Shown here: positions 17,904-26,841 of the stretch, piece by piece
Numbering within the stretch: the first letter of the stretch is position 1
Layout: each line of letters starts with the position of its first letter
Source of the DNA: Pseudarthrobacter sp. GA104
Lineage (GTDB): Bacteria; Actinomycetota; Actinomycetes; Actinomycetales; Micrococcaceae
Direction: 5' to 3'
DNA length: 64,000 nt
Assembly (NCBI RefSeq): GCF_009741265.1
Contig: NZ_WOWL01000001.1
Location: 186,001 to 250,000, forward strand
The notes under the pieces: model-generated
What the model was told of the DNA's origin: nothing
Databases searched by the model: none
What the model saw: only the letters and a program-made list of their open reading frames with translations
Made by a program: the position numbers and the translations under genes

Positions 17904-19376
17904 TTAGACCGCATGGCCGATGCGTTGGTACGCAGCGGGGTTCACCCGTCGCAGGATCACGGCAAGGAGGGCGCCCGCGCCGAAGACCACCGGTGCGATG
18001 AGCAAGAGGGCGGTGTTGACGGGGTCATTGTCGGGCAGTCCAGTGAGCAGCCCGACGTTGTCCACCATCAGGTACGTCACAACGCACATAATCAAGGTCG
18101 AGGCGACAGCCGAGGGTATTACATACCACTTGAGCCGGTGCTCCCTGTGCCGGACGAAAAAGACCACGACGCCGACTCCCGTGAAGGCCTGCAGCAGCAG
18201 AATGCCGATCACGCCCGGACTGTTTGCCCAGATAAGGAACTGCGTGAAGGGGTCCAGTTGCAGCAAGGCGGCGCCAACGACCAAGGCCACGGAAAGCAGG
18301 GTTTGTTCTATGCCCGCCACTGACGGCGTGCCGTGCCGGGGGCTGATCCGGCCGGAATGCTTCGGAAAGATGCCTTCGCGGCTCAGCGAGAGCGTGTAGC
18401 GGTTGATGGTGTTGTGGAAGGCGAGCTGGGAGGCAAAGATGCTGGTAACGATGAGCACGCTCATCAGGTTCACGCACCAATCCCCGGCGAAGGTTCCGGC
18501 CATGATGTATGCGGTATCTCCCGTGTCCAGGTGTCCGGCAGCGAATGCCTGCACCACTACGGGGCCGAAGGCCTGAACAATAACCCAGACTGCAAAGGCG
18601 TAGAAGGCGCCAATGAAGGCGATGGAGATGTAGGTCGCCCGGGGAACGCTCTTGTCCGGGTCCCGTGCTTCCTCACGGTAAAGTGCTCCGGATTCAAATC
18701 CCATGAATGCCGAGAAGCCCAGGGCGATCACAGCAGCAAACTGCGGGGTGAAGATCGCGTCAGGGCTAAAGGAATCAAATCCGATCCCCTCGGCACCGCC
18801 CTGGAGGAGCACTGCTGCTGCCACGACGGCGACGATTGCCGTTTCCAAGGTGAGAAGGACGGCCAACACCTTGGCGCCGACGTCGATCCCCCGCCAGCCC
18901 AGGTACCAAACTGCACCGATCGCCACCAGTGCGTAAAGCCACCAGGGCAGTTCCACCTCTGTCAACGACCTGACAGCGAGGTCGGCCTGGATGCCAAGGA
19001 GGCCGTACAGACCTATCTGAATGCCGTTGTAGCTCATCCATGCGGTAAGCCCGGAACCGAGCCCAACAACCCGGCCAAGAGACTTGGCGACGTAGCCGTA
19101 AAAGCCGCTGTAGGACTGGATGTGGCGGGTAAGGGCCATGAAACCGACGGCGAAAAGAGCAAGACCCAGGGCGCCGGCAATGTAAATGACCGGGGCACCA
19201 ACGCCGCCCACGGCCAGGGCCAGCGGCGCGATCCCGACAACGATGGTCAACGGGGCGGCGGCTGAGACCAGCATAAAGACGATGTCCCGGGTGCCGATGG
19301 CATCCTTTTTCAGCTCGGTCCTAGGATCGGCCCCTGCGGGCGGCACCATCGCCGCCGCTTCATTAGTGAAAGTCAT
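17904..19376 (-). CDS. APC-family amino acid/amine permease
   Basis: A 490-residue inner-membrane protein with about 12-14 membrane helices. RDIVFMLVSAAAPLTIVVG opens the first helix, and GFMALTRHIQSYSGFYGYVAKSLGR matches the conserved helix 2-3 region of APC transporters. ATG 19376 (MTFTNEAAAM) was chosen; upstream codons in frame are not hydrophobic and cross the operator at 19438. The substrate is probably an amine or amino-acid-like compound. It heads the permease-TetR-amidohydrolase operon and faces the MHS transporter operon. Confidence 0.85.
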   Translation of the reverse strand: MTFTNEAAAMVPPAGADPRTELKKDAIGTRDIVFMLVSAAAPLTIVVGIAPLALAVGGVGAPVIYIAGALGLALFAVGFMALTRHIQSYSGFYGYVAKSLGRVVGLGSGLTAWMSYNGIQIGLYGLLGIQADLAVRSLTEVELPWWLYALVAIGAVWYLGWRGIDVGAKVLAVLLTLETAIVAVVAAAVLLQGGAEGIGFDSFSPDAIFTPQFAAVIALGFSAFMGFESGALYREEARDPDKSVPRATYISIAFIGAFYAFAVWVIVQAFGPVVVQAFAAGHLDTGDTAYIMAGTFAGDWCVNLMSVLIVTSIFASQLAFHNTINRYTLSLSREGIFPKHSGRISPRHGTPSVAGIEQTLLSVALVVGAALLQLDPFTQFLIWANSPGVIGILLLQAFTGVGVVVFFVRHREHRLKWYVIPSAVASTLIMCVVTYLMVDNVGLLTGLPDNDPVNTALLLIAPVVFGAGALLAVILRRVNPAAYQRIGHAV

Positions 19377-19430
19377 TCGCTTATTATTGACGTGGATCGC
19401 AGGTTGCGTCAAGGGTCGTATTTTTTTAGT

Positions 19431-19452
19431 GGACAAGTTGTATACGAGTGAT
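19431..19452. promoter_or_regulatory. GntR-type operator, site 2, between divergent operons
   Basis: The exact 10-mer TTGTATACGA at 19438-19447 is identical to site 1. It lies between the APC permease start (19376, minus) and the MHS transporter start (19572, plus), so one bound regulator could control both operons. The two GntR genes at 21015 and 25751 are the obvious candidates. Confidence 0.6.
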
Positions 19453-19571
19453 CTACAGTCGAGGCAGGGCATCGACGTGAATTAGATCACCGAGCCGGCG
19501 CCATCCCGGCGCCTTCCTTCTTCGCAACGGTGCGCAGAAGGCACCGTCCCTAAACCCCAACAAGGATTTTC

Positions 19572-20936
19572 ATGAGCAATGTGTCCCACAAGGAGCGGGG
19601 CGTGCGTAAGCACACCTCCCTTCCCGCAGTTGCTGCATCCAGCCTCGCCGGCACCGCCGTCGAATGGTATGACTTCTTCCTGTACGGCACGGCAGCAGCC
19701 CTCGTCTTCAACAAACTGTTCTTCCCCAGTGCAGACCCCATGGTCGGCACCATGCTGGCCCTGGGAACCTTCGCCGCGGGATTCGTCGCCCGTCCGCTGG
19801 GCGCGATTGTTCTTGGCCATCTCGGCGACAAACACGGCCGTAAGTCAACGCTTGTGGCTAGCCTGCTCCTGATGGGCGTGGCTACCGCCCTCATCGCTTT
19901 GATCCCCCCTTACGCGTCAATCGGAATCATCGCCCCGCTGATCCTGTTGTTCCTACGGCTGGTCCAGGGCTTTGCCCTCGGCGGCGAATGGGGTGGGGCC
20001 GTCCTGCTGGTCTCCGAATACAGCGACAACAGCACCAAGCGGGCATTCTGGGCCTCGTGGCCGAACGTTGGTCCGCCCCTGGGCAACCTCATGGCCGCCG
20101 GTGTCCTTGCCGTGCTGTCCGCTGTGATGCCCCAGGACCAATTCCTTGCCTGGGGTTGGCGGATCGCCTTCGGCCTTTCCGCGTTGCTGGTCATTATCGG
20201 TTTGGTCCTGCGTCTCTACGTGCAGGAAACACCGCTGTTCCTGGCCTCACAGGCCAAGGCCGATGCCGAGCATGCCAAGCAGGCAAAGCTGCCCCTGGCC
20301 GAACTGTTCCGAGGCAACTGGAAAGAAATCCTGATCGCAGCAGGCAGCCGGATGGGCGAGAACGCCGGCTTCTACATCTACTCCCTGTTCCTCATCACCT
20401 ACGTCACCGAGATCCTGAAGATGGATCGCCAGACTGGCCTGAACGCCGTCATGGTCGGCCAGGGCGTAGCTGTCGTTGCCATCCCCGTACTGGCGATCTT
20501 TGCCGACCGGATTGGCCGCAAACCGATGATGATCGGAGCCTCCGTCGCCACGGTGGTGTGGGGGTTTGCCTTCTTCGCCCTCCTGGACACCCGGCAACCG
20601 GGCATGATCATCCTCGCCGCTGTTGGCGGCCTGCTGATTTTCGCCGCCTACAGCTCCGTGATCGGCGCGTTCTTCTCCGAACTGTTTCCCACCAAGGTGC
20701 GCTACAGCGGAACATCGGTGGCCTACAACGTCGCGTCCCTGATCGCCGGCTCACTTTCCCCCATCATCGCCCTGGCCCTGTACCAGGCTTTCGGTTCGGG
20801 CCAGGCCATTGCCCTCTACCTCGTCCTCATGGGCGTCATCTCCATCGTCGCCGTGTCCTTCGCAAAGGAAACAAAGGACATGAAGCTCAGCGACCTCGAC
20901 GAGAAGCCCACGCCCGTAGCGGCGCAGCAGCTCTGA
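19572..20936 (+). CDS. MHS-family metabolite:H+ symporter
   Basis: A 454-residue MFS protein of the metabolite:H+ symporter family. It has SLAGTAVEWYDFFLYGTAAALVF in helix 1, GHLGDKHGRKST in the helix 2-3 loop and LRLVQGFALGGEWGGA in helix 4, all hallmarks of the family that imports aromatic and dicarboxylic acids. CAAGGA precedes ATG 19572. It is the first gene of the operon that contains a flavin monooxygenase, so it likely imports the substrate of that pathway. Confidence 0.88.
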   Translation: MSNVSHKERGVRKHTSLPAVAASSLAGTAVEWYDFFLYGTAAALVFNKLFFPSADPMVGTMLALGTFAAGFVARPLGAIVLGHLGDKHGRKSTLVASLLLMGVATALIALIPPYASIGIIAPLILLFLRLVQGFALGGEWGGAVLLVSEYSDNSTKRAFWASWPNVGPPLGNLMAAGVLAVLSAVMPQDQFLAWGWRIAFGLSALLVIIGLVLRLYVQETPLFLASQAKADAEHAKQAKLPLAELFRGNWKEILIAAGSRMGENAGFYIYSLFLITYVTEILKMDRQTGLNAVMVGQGVAVVAIPVLAIFADRIGRKPMMIGASVATVVWGFAFFALLDTRQPGMIILAAVGGLLIFAAYSSVIGAFFSELFPTKVRYSGTSVAYNVASLIAGSLSPIIALALYQAFGSGQAIALYLVLMGVISIVAVSFAKETKDMKLSDLDEKPTPVAAQQL

Positions 20937-20943
20937 CGTGACC

Positions 20944-20982
20944 GCTGTCCGTGGCAGCGGGAACACGGCCGCCACGGACAGC
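20944..20982 (+). terminator. Hairpin between transporter and gntR
   Basis: A perfect 12-bp stem (GCTGTCCGTGGC at 20944 with 20971-20982) with a 15-nt loop starts 8 nt after the transporter stop. It has no U-tract, so it may act as a partial terminator or mRNA stabiliser inside the operon. Confidence 0.6.
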
Positions 20983-21014
20983 GCACACCTCACCCGGAAG
21001 GACAGAACGGACCC

Positions 21015-21674
21015 ATGACTATTTTCGAGAACCCCGCGCCGACGGCACCGGAAACGGCCTATCTGTGGCTGCGCCGGGAGATCTCACTGCTGCCATGGGA
21101 CCAAGAAGCCTTCCTCACCGAAAACGCGATTGCCGAGGCCGCCGGAGTGTCCCGCACCCCTGTCCGGGACGCGCTCCTCCGTCTTGAGACCGCAGGTCTG
21201 GTCCGGCGGGTCCCACACAAGGGCGCCTACGTGCCCGCGCTGACGGCACAGGACATCGAGAACATGATGGAAGTCCGGCGGGTCATCGAAGAGTGGGCCG
21301 TTAGGAAAGTCAGCTCTACCGGCCGCCTGGGGAGCGAACTTGACCGGCTCCTCCAGGACCAACAGGACAGCCTCACCGACCCGGTCGCGTTCATCGACTT
21401 CGACATCAGCTTCCACAAGCACATCGTGCATGCCGCAGCCAACCGGGCATTGGAAGAGGTCTACGACTCCCAGCGCATCAAACAGCAACGCATGGGCGTC
21501 AAGGCCGTCCAGGACAGCCAATTTCGCGGTGACCACGTCGTGGACGAACACCGGGCAATCGTCGAAGCAATCCGGCAAAGGGATGCACCAACGGCGGCCG
21601 CTGCCGTCCTGAACCATCTCGAATCAACACTCACCGTCCTCAAAGCCATCCCTGCCCACTCAAACCGCGGCTAA
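21015..21674 (+). CDS. GntR-family (FCD) regulator
   Basis: A 219-residue protein. The winged helix reads TAPETAYLWLRREISLL…FLTENAIAEAAGVSRTPVRDALLRLETAGLV and is followed by the all-helical FCD ligand domain (metal-binding His in FHKHIVHAAANRAL). It is highly similar in layout to the frameshifted gene at 25751. FCD regulators usually respond to organic acids. It probably binds the TTGTATACGA sites around this cluster. Confidence 0.88.
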   Translation: MTIFENPAPTAPETAYLWLRREISLLPWDQEAFLTENAIAEAAGVSRTPVRDALLRLETAGLVRRVPHKGAYVPALTAQDIENMMEVRRVIEEWAVRKVSSTGRLGSELDRLLQDQQDSLTDPVAFIDFDISFHKHIVHAAANRALEEVYDSQRIKQQRMGVKAVQDSQFRGDHVVDEHRAIVEAIRQRDAPTAAAAVLNHLESTLTVLKAIPAHSNRG

Positions 21675-21714
21675 GACCGACGGGGTTGCCGCCCCCACTT
21701 ATGAAGGAGCACCA

Positions 21715-22509
21715 ATGGACATCGCCCTCGTCCAGTTGTCCAGCCCGGACGATGAGAGCCAGACCCAACGCATCGAACGCACCGAGAAGCTTTTGCGGGA
21801 GCAGGAGGGCGCAGACCTCATCGTCCTGCCCGAACTGTGGAGCGCAGGCTACTTCCATTTCGGCCAGTACCCCGAACTGTCCGAAACGCTGAACGGACCA
21901 ACGGTTCGCATGTGCGCGTCCGTGGCGAAGAACCTCGGAACCTATGTACATGTCGGCAGCATCGTCGAACGCGTCGCCGGAGGGGCCCTGCGCAACACTT
22001 CTGTCCTGGTGGACCCCCGGGGAAATATCGCCCACCAATACTCGAAGCTGCACGTCTTTGGGTACAAATCCCTTGAAGCCGACCTGCTTACCCGGGGTGA
22101 CTCCCTTCAGGTGGCAGACACCCCTTACGGGAAAATGGCAGGCACCACCTGCTATGACCTCCGCTTCCCCGGCCTGTGGTCCGAACTCAGCGTGCGTGGA
22201 GCGGAAATCGTCGTGGTTCCCGCTGCCTGGCCCGCCGCCCGCCGGGAGCATTGGCGGCTGCTCACCTCCGCACGCGCGGTCGAGCACCAGGTCTACGTCC
22301 TCGCCTGCAACGCCGCCGGTAGGCAGGAAGGCGTCGAACTCGGCGGCACCAGCCGCATCGTCGACCCGGGTGGCCGCCTCCTCGCCGAAGCAGGAGACGG
22401 TGAGGAAGTCCTCCGCACCACCATCGACCCGGACCTGGTGCACACTACACGCCGCGAATTCCCGGTGATCGCTGACCGACTCACCGACTACTCAGCCCTG
22501 ACCCGATGA
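21715..22509 (+). CDS. Nitrilase-superfamily C-N hydrolase
   Basis: A 264-residue carbon-nitrogen hydrolase. The Glu-Lys-Cys triad is E40 (IVLPELW), K111 (YSKLHVF) and C146 (GTTCYDLRFP). The short length fits omega-amidases and N-carbamoyl or formamide hydrolases more than true nitrilases. GAAGGAG lies 6-8 nt before the ATG. Its position between a regulator and a ring monooxygenase suggests that it hydrolyses an amide intermediate of an N-containing substrate (inference). Confidence 0.85.
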   Translation: MDIALVQLSSPDDESQTQRIERTEKLLREQEGADLIVLPELWSAGYFHFGQYPELSETLNGPTVRMCASVAKNLGTYVHVGSIVERVAGGALRNTSVLVDPRGNIAHQYSKLHVFGYKSLEADLLTRGDSLQVADTPYGKMAGTTCYDLRFPGLWSELSVRGAEIVVVPAAWPAARREHWRLLTSARAVEHQVYVLACNAAGRQEGVELGGTSRIVDPGGRLLAEAGDGEEVLRTTIDPDLVHTTRREFPVIADRLTDYSALTR

Positions 22510-23210
22510 CCACGAAAGCAGACCCTATGAAAACCAGTACCGAAACGCTTACCTTTGCCGTTGCCGGCACAGATACAACGATCGAACTCACCGATTATTA
22601 TGCTGTTGTGGCCGGATACACAGGCCGCGACGCCGCCGCAGTCCAGCACCACATCGATGAACTCGCCGCCATCGGTGTCGCACCGCCGCCATCCGTGCCG
22701 ATGTTCTACCGGGTGGACAGCGAATCCGTCACCTCGTCCCCCGAACTCGGCGTCACCGGAGAACAGACCTCCGGTGAAATCGAACCTCTCTACATCAGGC
22801 ACGATGGCCGCTACTACTTCGGCATCGCTTCAGACCACACCGACCGCCACTTGGAAACAGTGGACATCGGCGATTCAAAACGGGCCTGCCCCAAACCGGT
22901 AGCCGGCACCGTCATTCCTGTCCCCGACCTGCATGCCCTGTCACTGGACGACTGCCGGGCACGCAGCTGGGTTGACGGCCGGCTCTACCAGGACGGAACC
23001 CTCGACGGCTTGCGGACACCGGGCAACGTCGTCGAACTGCTCCTTGAGCGCAACCCCATCGGGGACCGCGACTTCGTCTGCCTCGGCGGGACCCTGCCCG
23101 TCATCGGCGGCGACTTCATCTACGGCCGCGAGTGGAAGATCGAACTCACCTTCCCGGACGGCACCACCATCGACCACACCTACATCATCACGAAAGGACA
23201 CCAGTCATGA
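22506..23210 (+). CDS. DUF2848 protein
   Basis: A protein of about 234 residues from ATG 22506, which overlaps the previous stop by 4 bp; a second ATG at 22527 is possible. The sequence has the DUF2848 pattern: YYAVVAGYTGRDAAAVQHHI near the start and VELLLERNPIGDRDFVCLGGTLPVIGGDF toward the end. The family resembles fumarylacetoacetate hydrolases in placement and length, but its reaction is not established. The 4-bp overlaps on both sides show tight coupling with the hydrolase and the monooxygenase. Confidence 0.75.
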   Translation: MTTKADPMKTSTETLTFAVAGTDTTIELTDYYAVVAGYTGRDAAAVQHHIDELAAIGVAPPPSVPMFYRVDSESVTSSPELGVTGEQTSGEIEPLYIRHDGRYYFGIASDHTDRHLETVDIGDSKRACPKPVAGTVIPVPDLHALSLDDCRARSWVDGRLYQDGTLDGLRTPGNVVELLLERNPIGDRDFVCLGGTLPVIGGDFIYGREWKIELTFPDGTTIDHTYIITKGHQS

Positions 23211-24673
23211 GGACCGGAGACGAATACATTAAGACGCTCAACGACGGACGCACCGTCCTGATCGACGGGGAAGCCGTTGAGAACGTCGCCGAACACCCTG
23301 CCTTCCGCAACGTCATTGGCACCATCGCCGAACTCTTCGACATCGCCGCGGAGCCGGCGAACGGGATGCAGTACCACAGCGAAGAAATCGACGGCCCCGC
23401 GAACCGCGTCTTCAGCATTCCCCGCACCCCGGAGGAGCTGAAGCTGCGCCGCCAGGCGGTCGAACGCTGGGCCAAGCACACCCACGGATGGGTCGGACGC
23501 AGCCCCGACCACGTCGGCACCTTCTTCGCCGCCTTCGGCGCCCACCCTGAAGTCTTTGAAGACACCGAACACGACTACGCAGGAAACATCACCCGCTACT
23601 ACAAGCGCATTCTCGCCGAGAACCTGTACGTTTCCTACGCCATCATCCCCCCGCAGGTCTCCCGCGCCACAACAGCATCCGGATGGGAAGGCGACTTCCT
23701 ACAGGTCGGCGTCGTCAAGGAAACCGACGAGGGCCTGATCGTCCGCGGCTCACAAATGCTCGCCACCGGCGGCGCCATCGCTGACGAAGTTTTCGTCACC
23801 TGCATCAAACCCCTCGGCCCGGACGACGTTGACTTCGCCATCAGCTTCGCGCTGCCCGCGGCCACCGAGGGCCTCAAGTTCCTCTGCCGCCGTCCCTTCG
23901 CACCGGCCGCGACCAGCGAATTCGACTACCCGCTGACCAGCCACTACGACGAGCCGGACGCCCTCGTGGTCTTCGAAGACGTCCTCGTCCCCTGGGACCG
24001 GGTCTTCATCAACCGCAACATCGACACCCTGCGCCGGCAGTTCTTCGAAACCGGCGCACACGCCCTAGGCAACTGGCAGGCACAGACCCGCTTCACCACA
24101 AAACTGCAGTTCATCGCCGCCGTCGCACGCAAGGTCACCCAGGTGAACGGCACCGACAAGATTCCCGGCGTTCAGGAAAAGCTCGGCGAACTCGCAGCCG
24201 TCGTCTCATCCGTGGAGTCCGCACTGATCGCTGCCGAATACACCGCCGAAGCAGACTCTTCCGGCATGCTGGTACCCGGCAAACGCTCTCTCTACGGCGC
24301 CATGGGCCTTCAGTCAGAGACCTACCCCCGCGTCATCGCGATCCTGCGGGACCTCGTGGGCGGCGGCGTCCTGCAGCTGCCCTCAGGCGTCGTGGACATG
24401 AAGAGCCCAGTCACCGCACCGGACATCGAACGCTACATCGCCTCCCCTGGCGTGCCCAGCGAAGAGCGTATCAAACTCTTCCGCCTCGCCTGGGACATCA
24501 TCGGCTCGGAATTCGCCGGCCGACACCAGCAGTACGAGCTCTTCTACGCCGGCGCACCGTTCGTCGTCAAGGGCGTCTACACCTACCGCAACTATGGCTA
24601 CGAAGCGCAGGTCGCCGAACTCAACGAGTTCCTGGCAGGCTACGGCGTTGACGGCCGCAAGGAGGAAAACTAG
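23207..24673 (+). CDS. HpaB-type flavin-dependent monooxygenase, large component
   Basis: A 488-residue oxygenase of the 4-hydroxyphenylacetate 3-hydroxylase (HpaB/PvcC) family. RTGDEYIKTLNDGRTVLIDG is the standard start, then the acyl-CoA-dehydrogenase-like FADH2-binding core (VVKETDEGLIVRGSQMLATGGAIADEV) and the C-terminal helical bundle. These enzymes hydroxylate or cleave an aromatic or heteroaromatic ring with O2 and FADH2 from a partner reductase. AAAGGA precedes ATG 23207, which overlaps the DUF2848 stop by 4 bp. The partner reductase is at 25031. Confidence 0.88.
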   Translation: MRTGDEYIKTLNDGRTVLIDGEAVENVAEHPAFRNVIGTIAELFDIAAEPANGMQYHSEEIDGPANRVFSIPRTPEELKLRRQAVERWAKHTHGWVGRSPDHVGTFFAAFGAHPEVFEDTEHDYAGNITRYYKRILAENLYVSYAIIPPQVSRATTASGWEGDFLQVGVVKETDEGLIVRGSQMLATGGAIADEVFVTCIKPLGPDDVDFAISFALPAATEGLKFLCRRPFAPAATSEFDYPLTSHYDEPDALVVFEDVLVPWDRVFINRNIDTLRRQFFETGAHALGNWQAQTRFTTKLQFIAAVARKVTQVNGTDKIPGVQEKLGELAAVVSSVESALIAAEYTAEADSSGMLVPGKRSLYGAMGLQSETYPRVIAILRDLVGGGVLQLPSGVVDMKSPVTAPDIERYIASPGVPSEERIKLFRLAWDIIGSEFAGRHQQYELFYAGAPFVVKGVYTYRNYGYEAQVAELNEFLAGYGVDGRKEEN

Positions 24674-24675
24674 CC

Positions 24676-25031
24676 ATGCCAAAACCTGAAGTTGAATTCA
24701 CGCCCACCTCGTCCGTCGAATTCACCCCCTGCAACCCACCCATTGAAGGGCTCTCCGAAGCCATCCTGGCCAGGAACACCGAAAACGACAGTGTTACCCG
24801 GATCCTCAAATTCGAGCCCGGAACAGACACCTCCCCCAACGGTGTGCTGACCCACGACTTCTGGGAAGAGGTCTTCATCTTCGAGGGCTCCTTTGTTGAC
24901 CAGCGCCTTGGGAAAACCTTCAAGGCAGGTGACTGGGCAACCCGTCCCCGGGAATGGAACACGGTCCCTGGATCTCGGAGAACGGCGCGAAAATGTTTGA
25001 GGTGCGCTACTACCAGAACGGAAACAACTGA
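24676..25031 (+). pseudogene. Cupin protein, broken by a one-base deletion
   Basis: A ~117-residue single-domain cupin (THDFWEEVFIFEGSFVDQRL, then GKTFKAGDWATRP). At about 24949 the run CCCC is one base short of what the reading needs. With one more C the frame continues GMEHGPWISENGAKMFEVRY to a TGA at 25029-25031. Without it the frame reads on for ~35 unrelated residues into the next gene. The corrected stop overlaps the next ATG as TGATG, as expected for an operon. It is either a real mutation or a homopolymer sequencing error. The intact protein would be a metal-binding cupin of ChrR-like type. Confidence 0.75.
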
Positions 25032-25555
25032 TGGGCGCTCCAACAGCCTTCGCAGTCCCCGACGGGCTGGCAATGCGCCGCACCATGGGCAGGTTCCTCA
25101 CAGGTGTCGCCGTGGTCATCACGGAGAACGCCGGTGAACAGTACGGCATGACCATCAACTCGTTGACGTCCATCAGCCTGGACCCACCCATCCTGATGAT
25201 CTCCCTGAACTTCAACACCCGCACCGGAGACGCCCTCCTCGCAAGCGGAAAGTTCGCGATCTCCATCCTCGGAGCCAAACAGGAAGCCGTGGCCCGGCAA
25301 TTCGCCCAACGCGGCGGAGCCCGCTTCGACGCCGGCGACTTCGACACCACCGGAGGCGGCCTGTCCGTAGTCAGAGGCGCCCTGTCCCAAGCAGAGTGCA
25401 CCGTGGTCCACCAGTACGACATAGGCGACCATCAGGTGTTCTTCGGACAGGTCACATCATGCCGTGATCGGGATGGCGACGGCCTGGCCTTCAACGCAGG
25501 AAAATTCGGCTCCTTCCACGACTTCAACCACGACGCCATGCCCTGGACGTTCTAA
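25031..25555 (+). CDS. Flavin reductase, partner of the HpaB-type oxygenase
   Basis: A 174-residue HpaC-like reductase: MRRTMGRFLTGVAVVITENA, then YGMTINSLTSISLDPPILMISLN and the NAD(P)H/flavin pocket FNTRTGDALLASGKFAISILG. It supplies reduced FAD or FMN to the oxygenase at 23207. It is the last gene of the operon; a strong terminator follows. Confidence 0.87.
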   Translation: MGAPTAFAVPDGLAMRRTMGRFLTGVAVVITENAGEQYGMTINSLTSISLDPPILMISLNFNTRTGDALLASGKFAISILGAKQEAVARQFAQRGGARFDAGDFDTTGGGLSVVRGALSQAECTVVHQYDIGDHQVFFGQVTSCRDRDGDGLAFNAGKFGSFHDFNHDAMPWTF

Positions 25556-25575
25556 CCTGGCATCCCTCGCAACCC

Positions 25576-25616
25576 AAAAGCCTCCCCTGACCCACCAAGG
25601 GCAGGGGAGGCCTTTT
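25576..25616. terminator. Bidirectional intrinsic terminator
   Basis: AAAAGCCTCCCCTG (25576-25589) pairs with CAGGGGAGGCCTTTT (25602-25616) with one bulged base and a 12-nt loop. It has T-runs on both strands and lies between the convergent reductase and gntR genes. Confidence 0.85.
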
Positions 25617-25750
25617 GCACCTAACCTCTGGGCGAACTTGGCACCAGCCGGGAACGCGCCGGACCAAACGTGACGCGTACTCCGGGCACGATGATCGCCG
25701 ATTGTGATCGCCATTTAGCCGTGCAGCCCGATCCGCTCCCCTATGAAGAG

Positions 25751-26391
25751 TTAGTAGCCAACAATGGCTGCTCGAGTCGACTTCAAATGGGAATCAATCG
25801 CCTGATGCGTCGACTCAATGTTGCGTGCCCGAAGGGCATCAACGATCGACTGATGTTCGCCCAGCACCTGATCTGCCCGGCCGCGTCCCTTTGTGACGGC
25901 CAGTACCCCTATCCGAAGCTGGCGTTGCCGAAGGGAAGAATAGAAATCTGCGAGGATCGGATTACCTGCTGCCCTCACCATTAGGGTGTGGAACTCTGTA
26001 TCAAGCTCAATGAAACGGGCAGGATCACCCTGAGCCTCCCGTTGCTGATCAATCAGGCCCTGCAACGCATCGATCTGACCTTCGACCATGTCGTCCAAGC
26101 CCGACACGGCCCACTTCTCCACGACCGAACGTGCCTGCAGGATCGCTCGGACGTCTGCGTCAGATATCGGGGGACGTAGGCTCCCTTATGAGGCACCCTC
26201 TTGATAAATCCCTCTGCCTCAAGCCGAAGGAGCGCTTCACGGACTGGAGTGCGCGATGTTCCCGTTTCTTTAGTTAAGACAGCTTCATTGAGGAACGTCT
26301 CCGCATCCCGCGGCAGCGATGCTATGTAGCTTCTTAACCAGTTATAGGCAGTCTCTGGCGCCGACTGGCTGGAGGGAGTCAACTGGGACAC
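25751..26391 (-). pseudogene. Second GntR (FCD) regulator, frameshifted
   Basis: From GTG 26391 (GGAAAGG upstream) the frame gives APETAYNWLRSYIASLPRDA, SRTPVREALLRLEAEGFIKR and VPHKGAYVP. It then leaves frame at a C-run near 26174. The other frame continues DADVRAILQARSVVEKWAVS and the FCD domain to a stop at 25751. The gene at 21015 shows the same path unbroken (VPHKGAYVPALTAQDIENMM). A one-base loss explains it. An operator variant lies 27 bp upstream, suggesting that the gene was autoregulated. Confidence 0.75.
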
Positions 26392-26411
26392 ATCACGCCT
26401 TTCCTTGCAGA

Positions 26412-26430
26412 TAGCCAGTATACGAGTTGT
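26412..26430. promoter_or_regulatory. GntR-type operator, site 3 (variant)
   Basis: AGTATACGAGTTGT at 26417-26430 shares the GTATACGA core with sites 1 and 2, with AG replacing TT at the start. It lies just upstream of the frameshifted gntR gene (minus strand). Confidence 0.5.
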
Positions 26431-26841
26431 CTTCGACCTACAGCTTCTCACCCGTCCGTGGCGTTCTTTGCGCCTAGCTTCGACAGCTTCCGGCGCTAGG
26501 TACGTCAGGCTGAGATGCCGGGCCCTGGAGCAAACCTTGCTCAAGTACGCCCGATGACTTTGAAGTACAACTCAGCCTGAGTCGATCCCTTTGCTGGGAA
26601 CGTGTTGCACCTATGAACTTCCAGGACCGGCCAGTGGCCTCAGCCAACTGCTGCGTGCAACCCTTTGCCTTCCGCCGCTCTCCAAACGGAGGGCCGAGCG
26701 ATCCAGCTGGCATGTCCATGTACAGCTTTACGACACTGTACGGTTACATCTGCTCCTCGACTCAGCTCAGCGCGGAGGACCGCAAAATCTGGGAGCAGCT
26801 GCTCGAACACGGTTCCGGCAATTGCAGAAAAGCAAATATAG
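26431..26841. other. Intergenic, no gene seen
   Basis: About 410 bp upstream of the 2-kb repeat. No supported frame. A weakly similar stretch precedes the second 2-kb copy (before 47337), so the repeat may once have begun further left. Confidence 0.35.

Noticed and set aside
24949-26174. Programmed frameshifting in the cupin and gntR genes
   Set aside because: Neither site shows a typical slippery heptamer followed by a pseudoknot or stem. Plain mutation or sequencing error is simpler.
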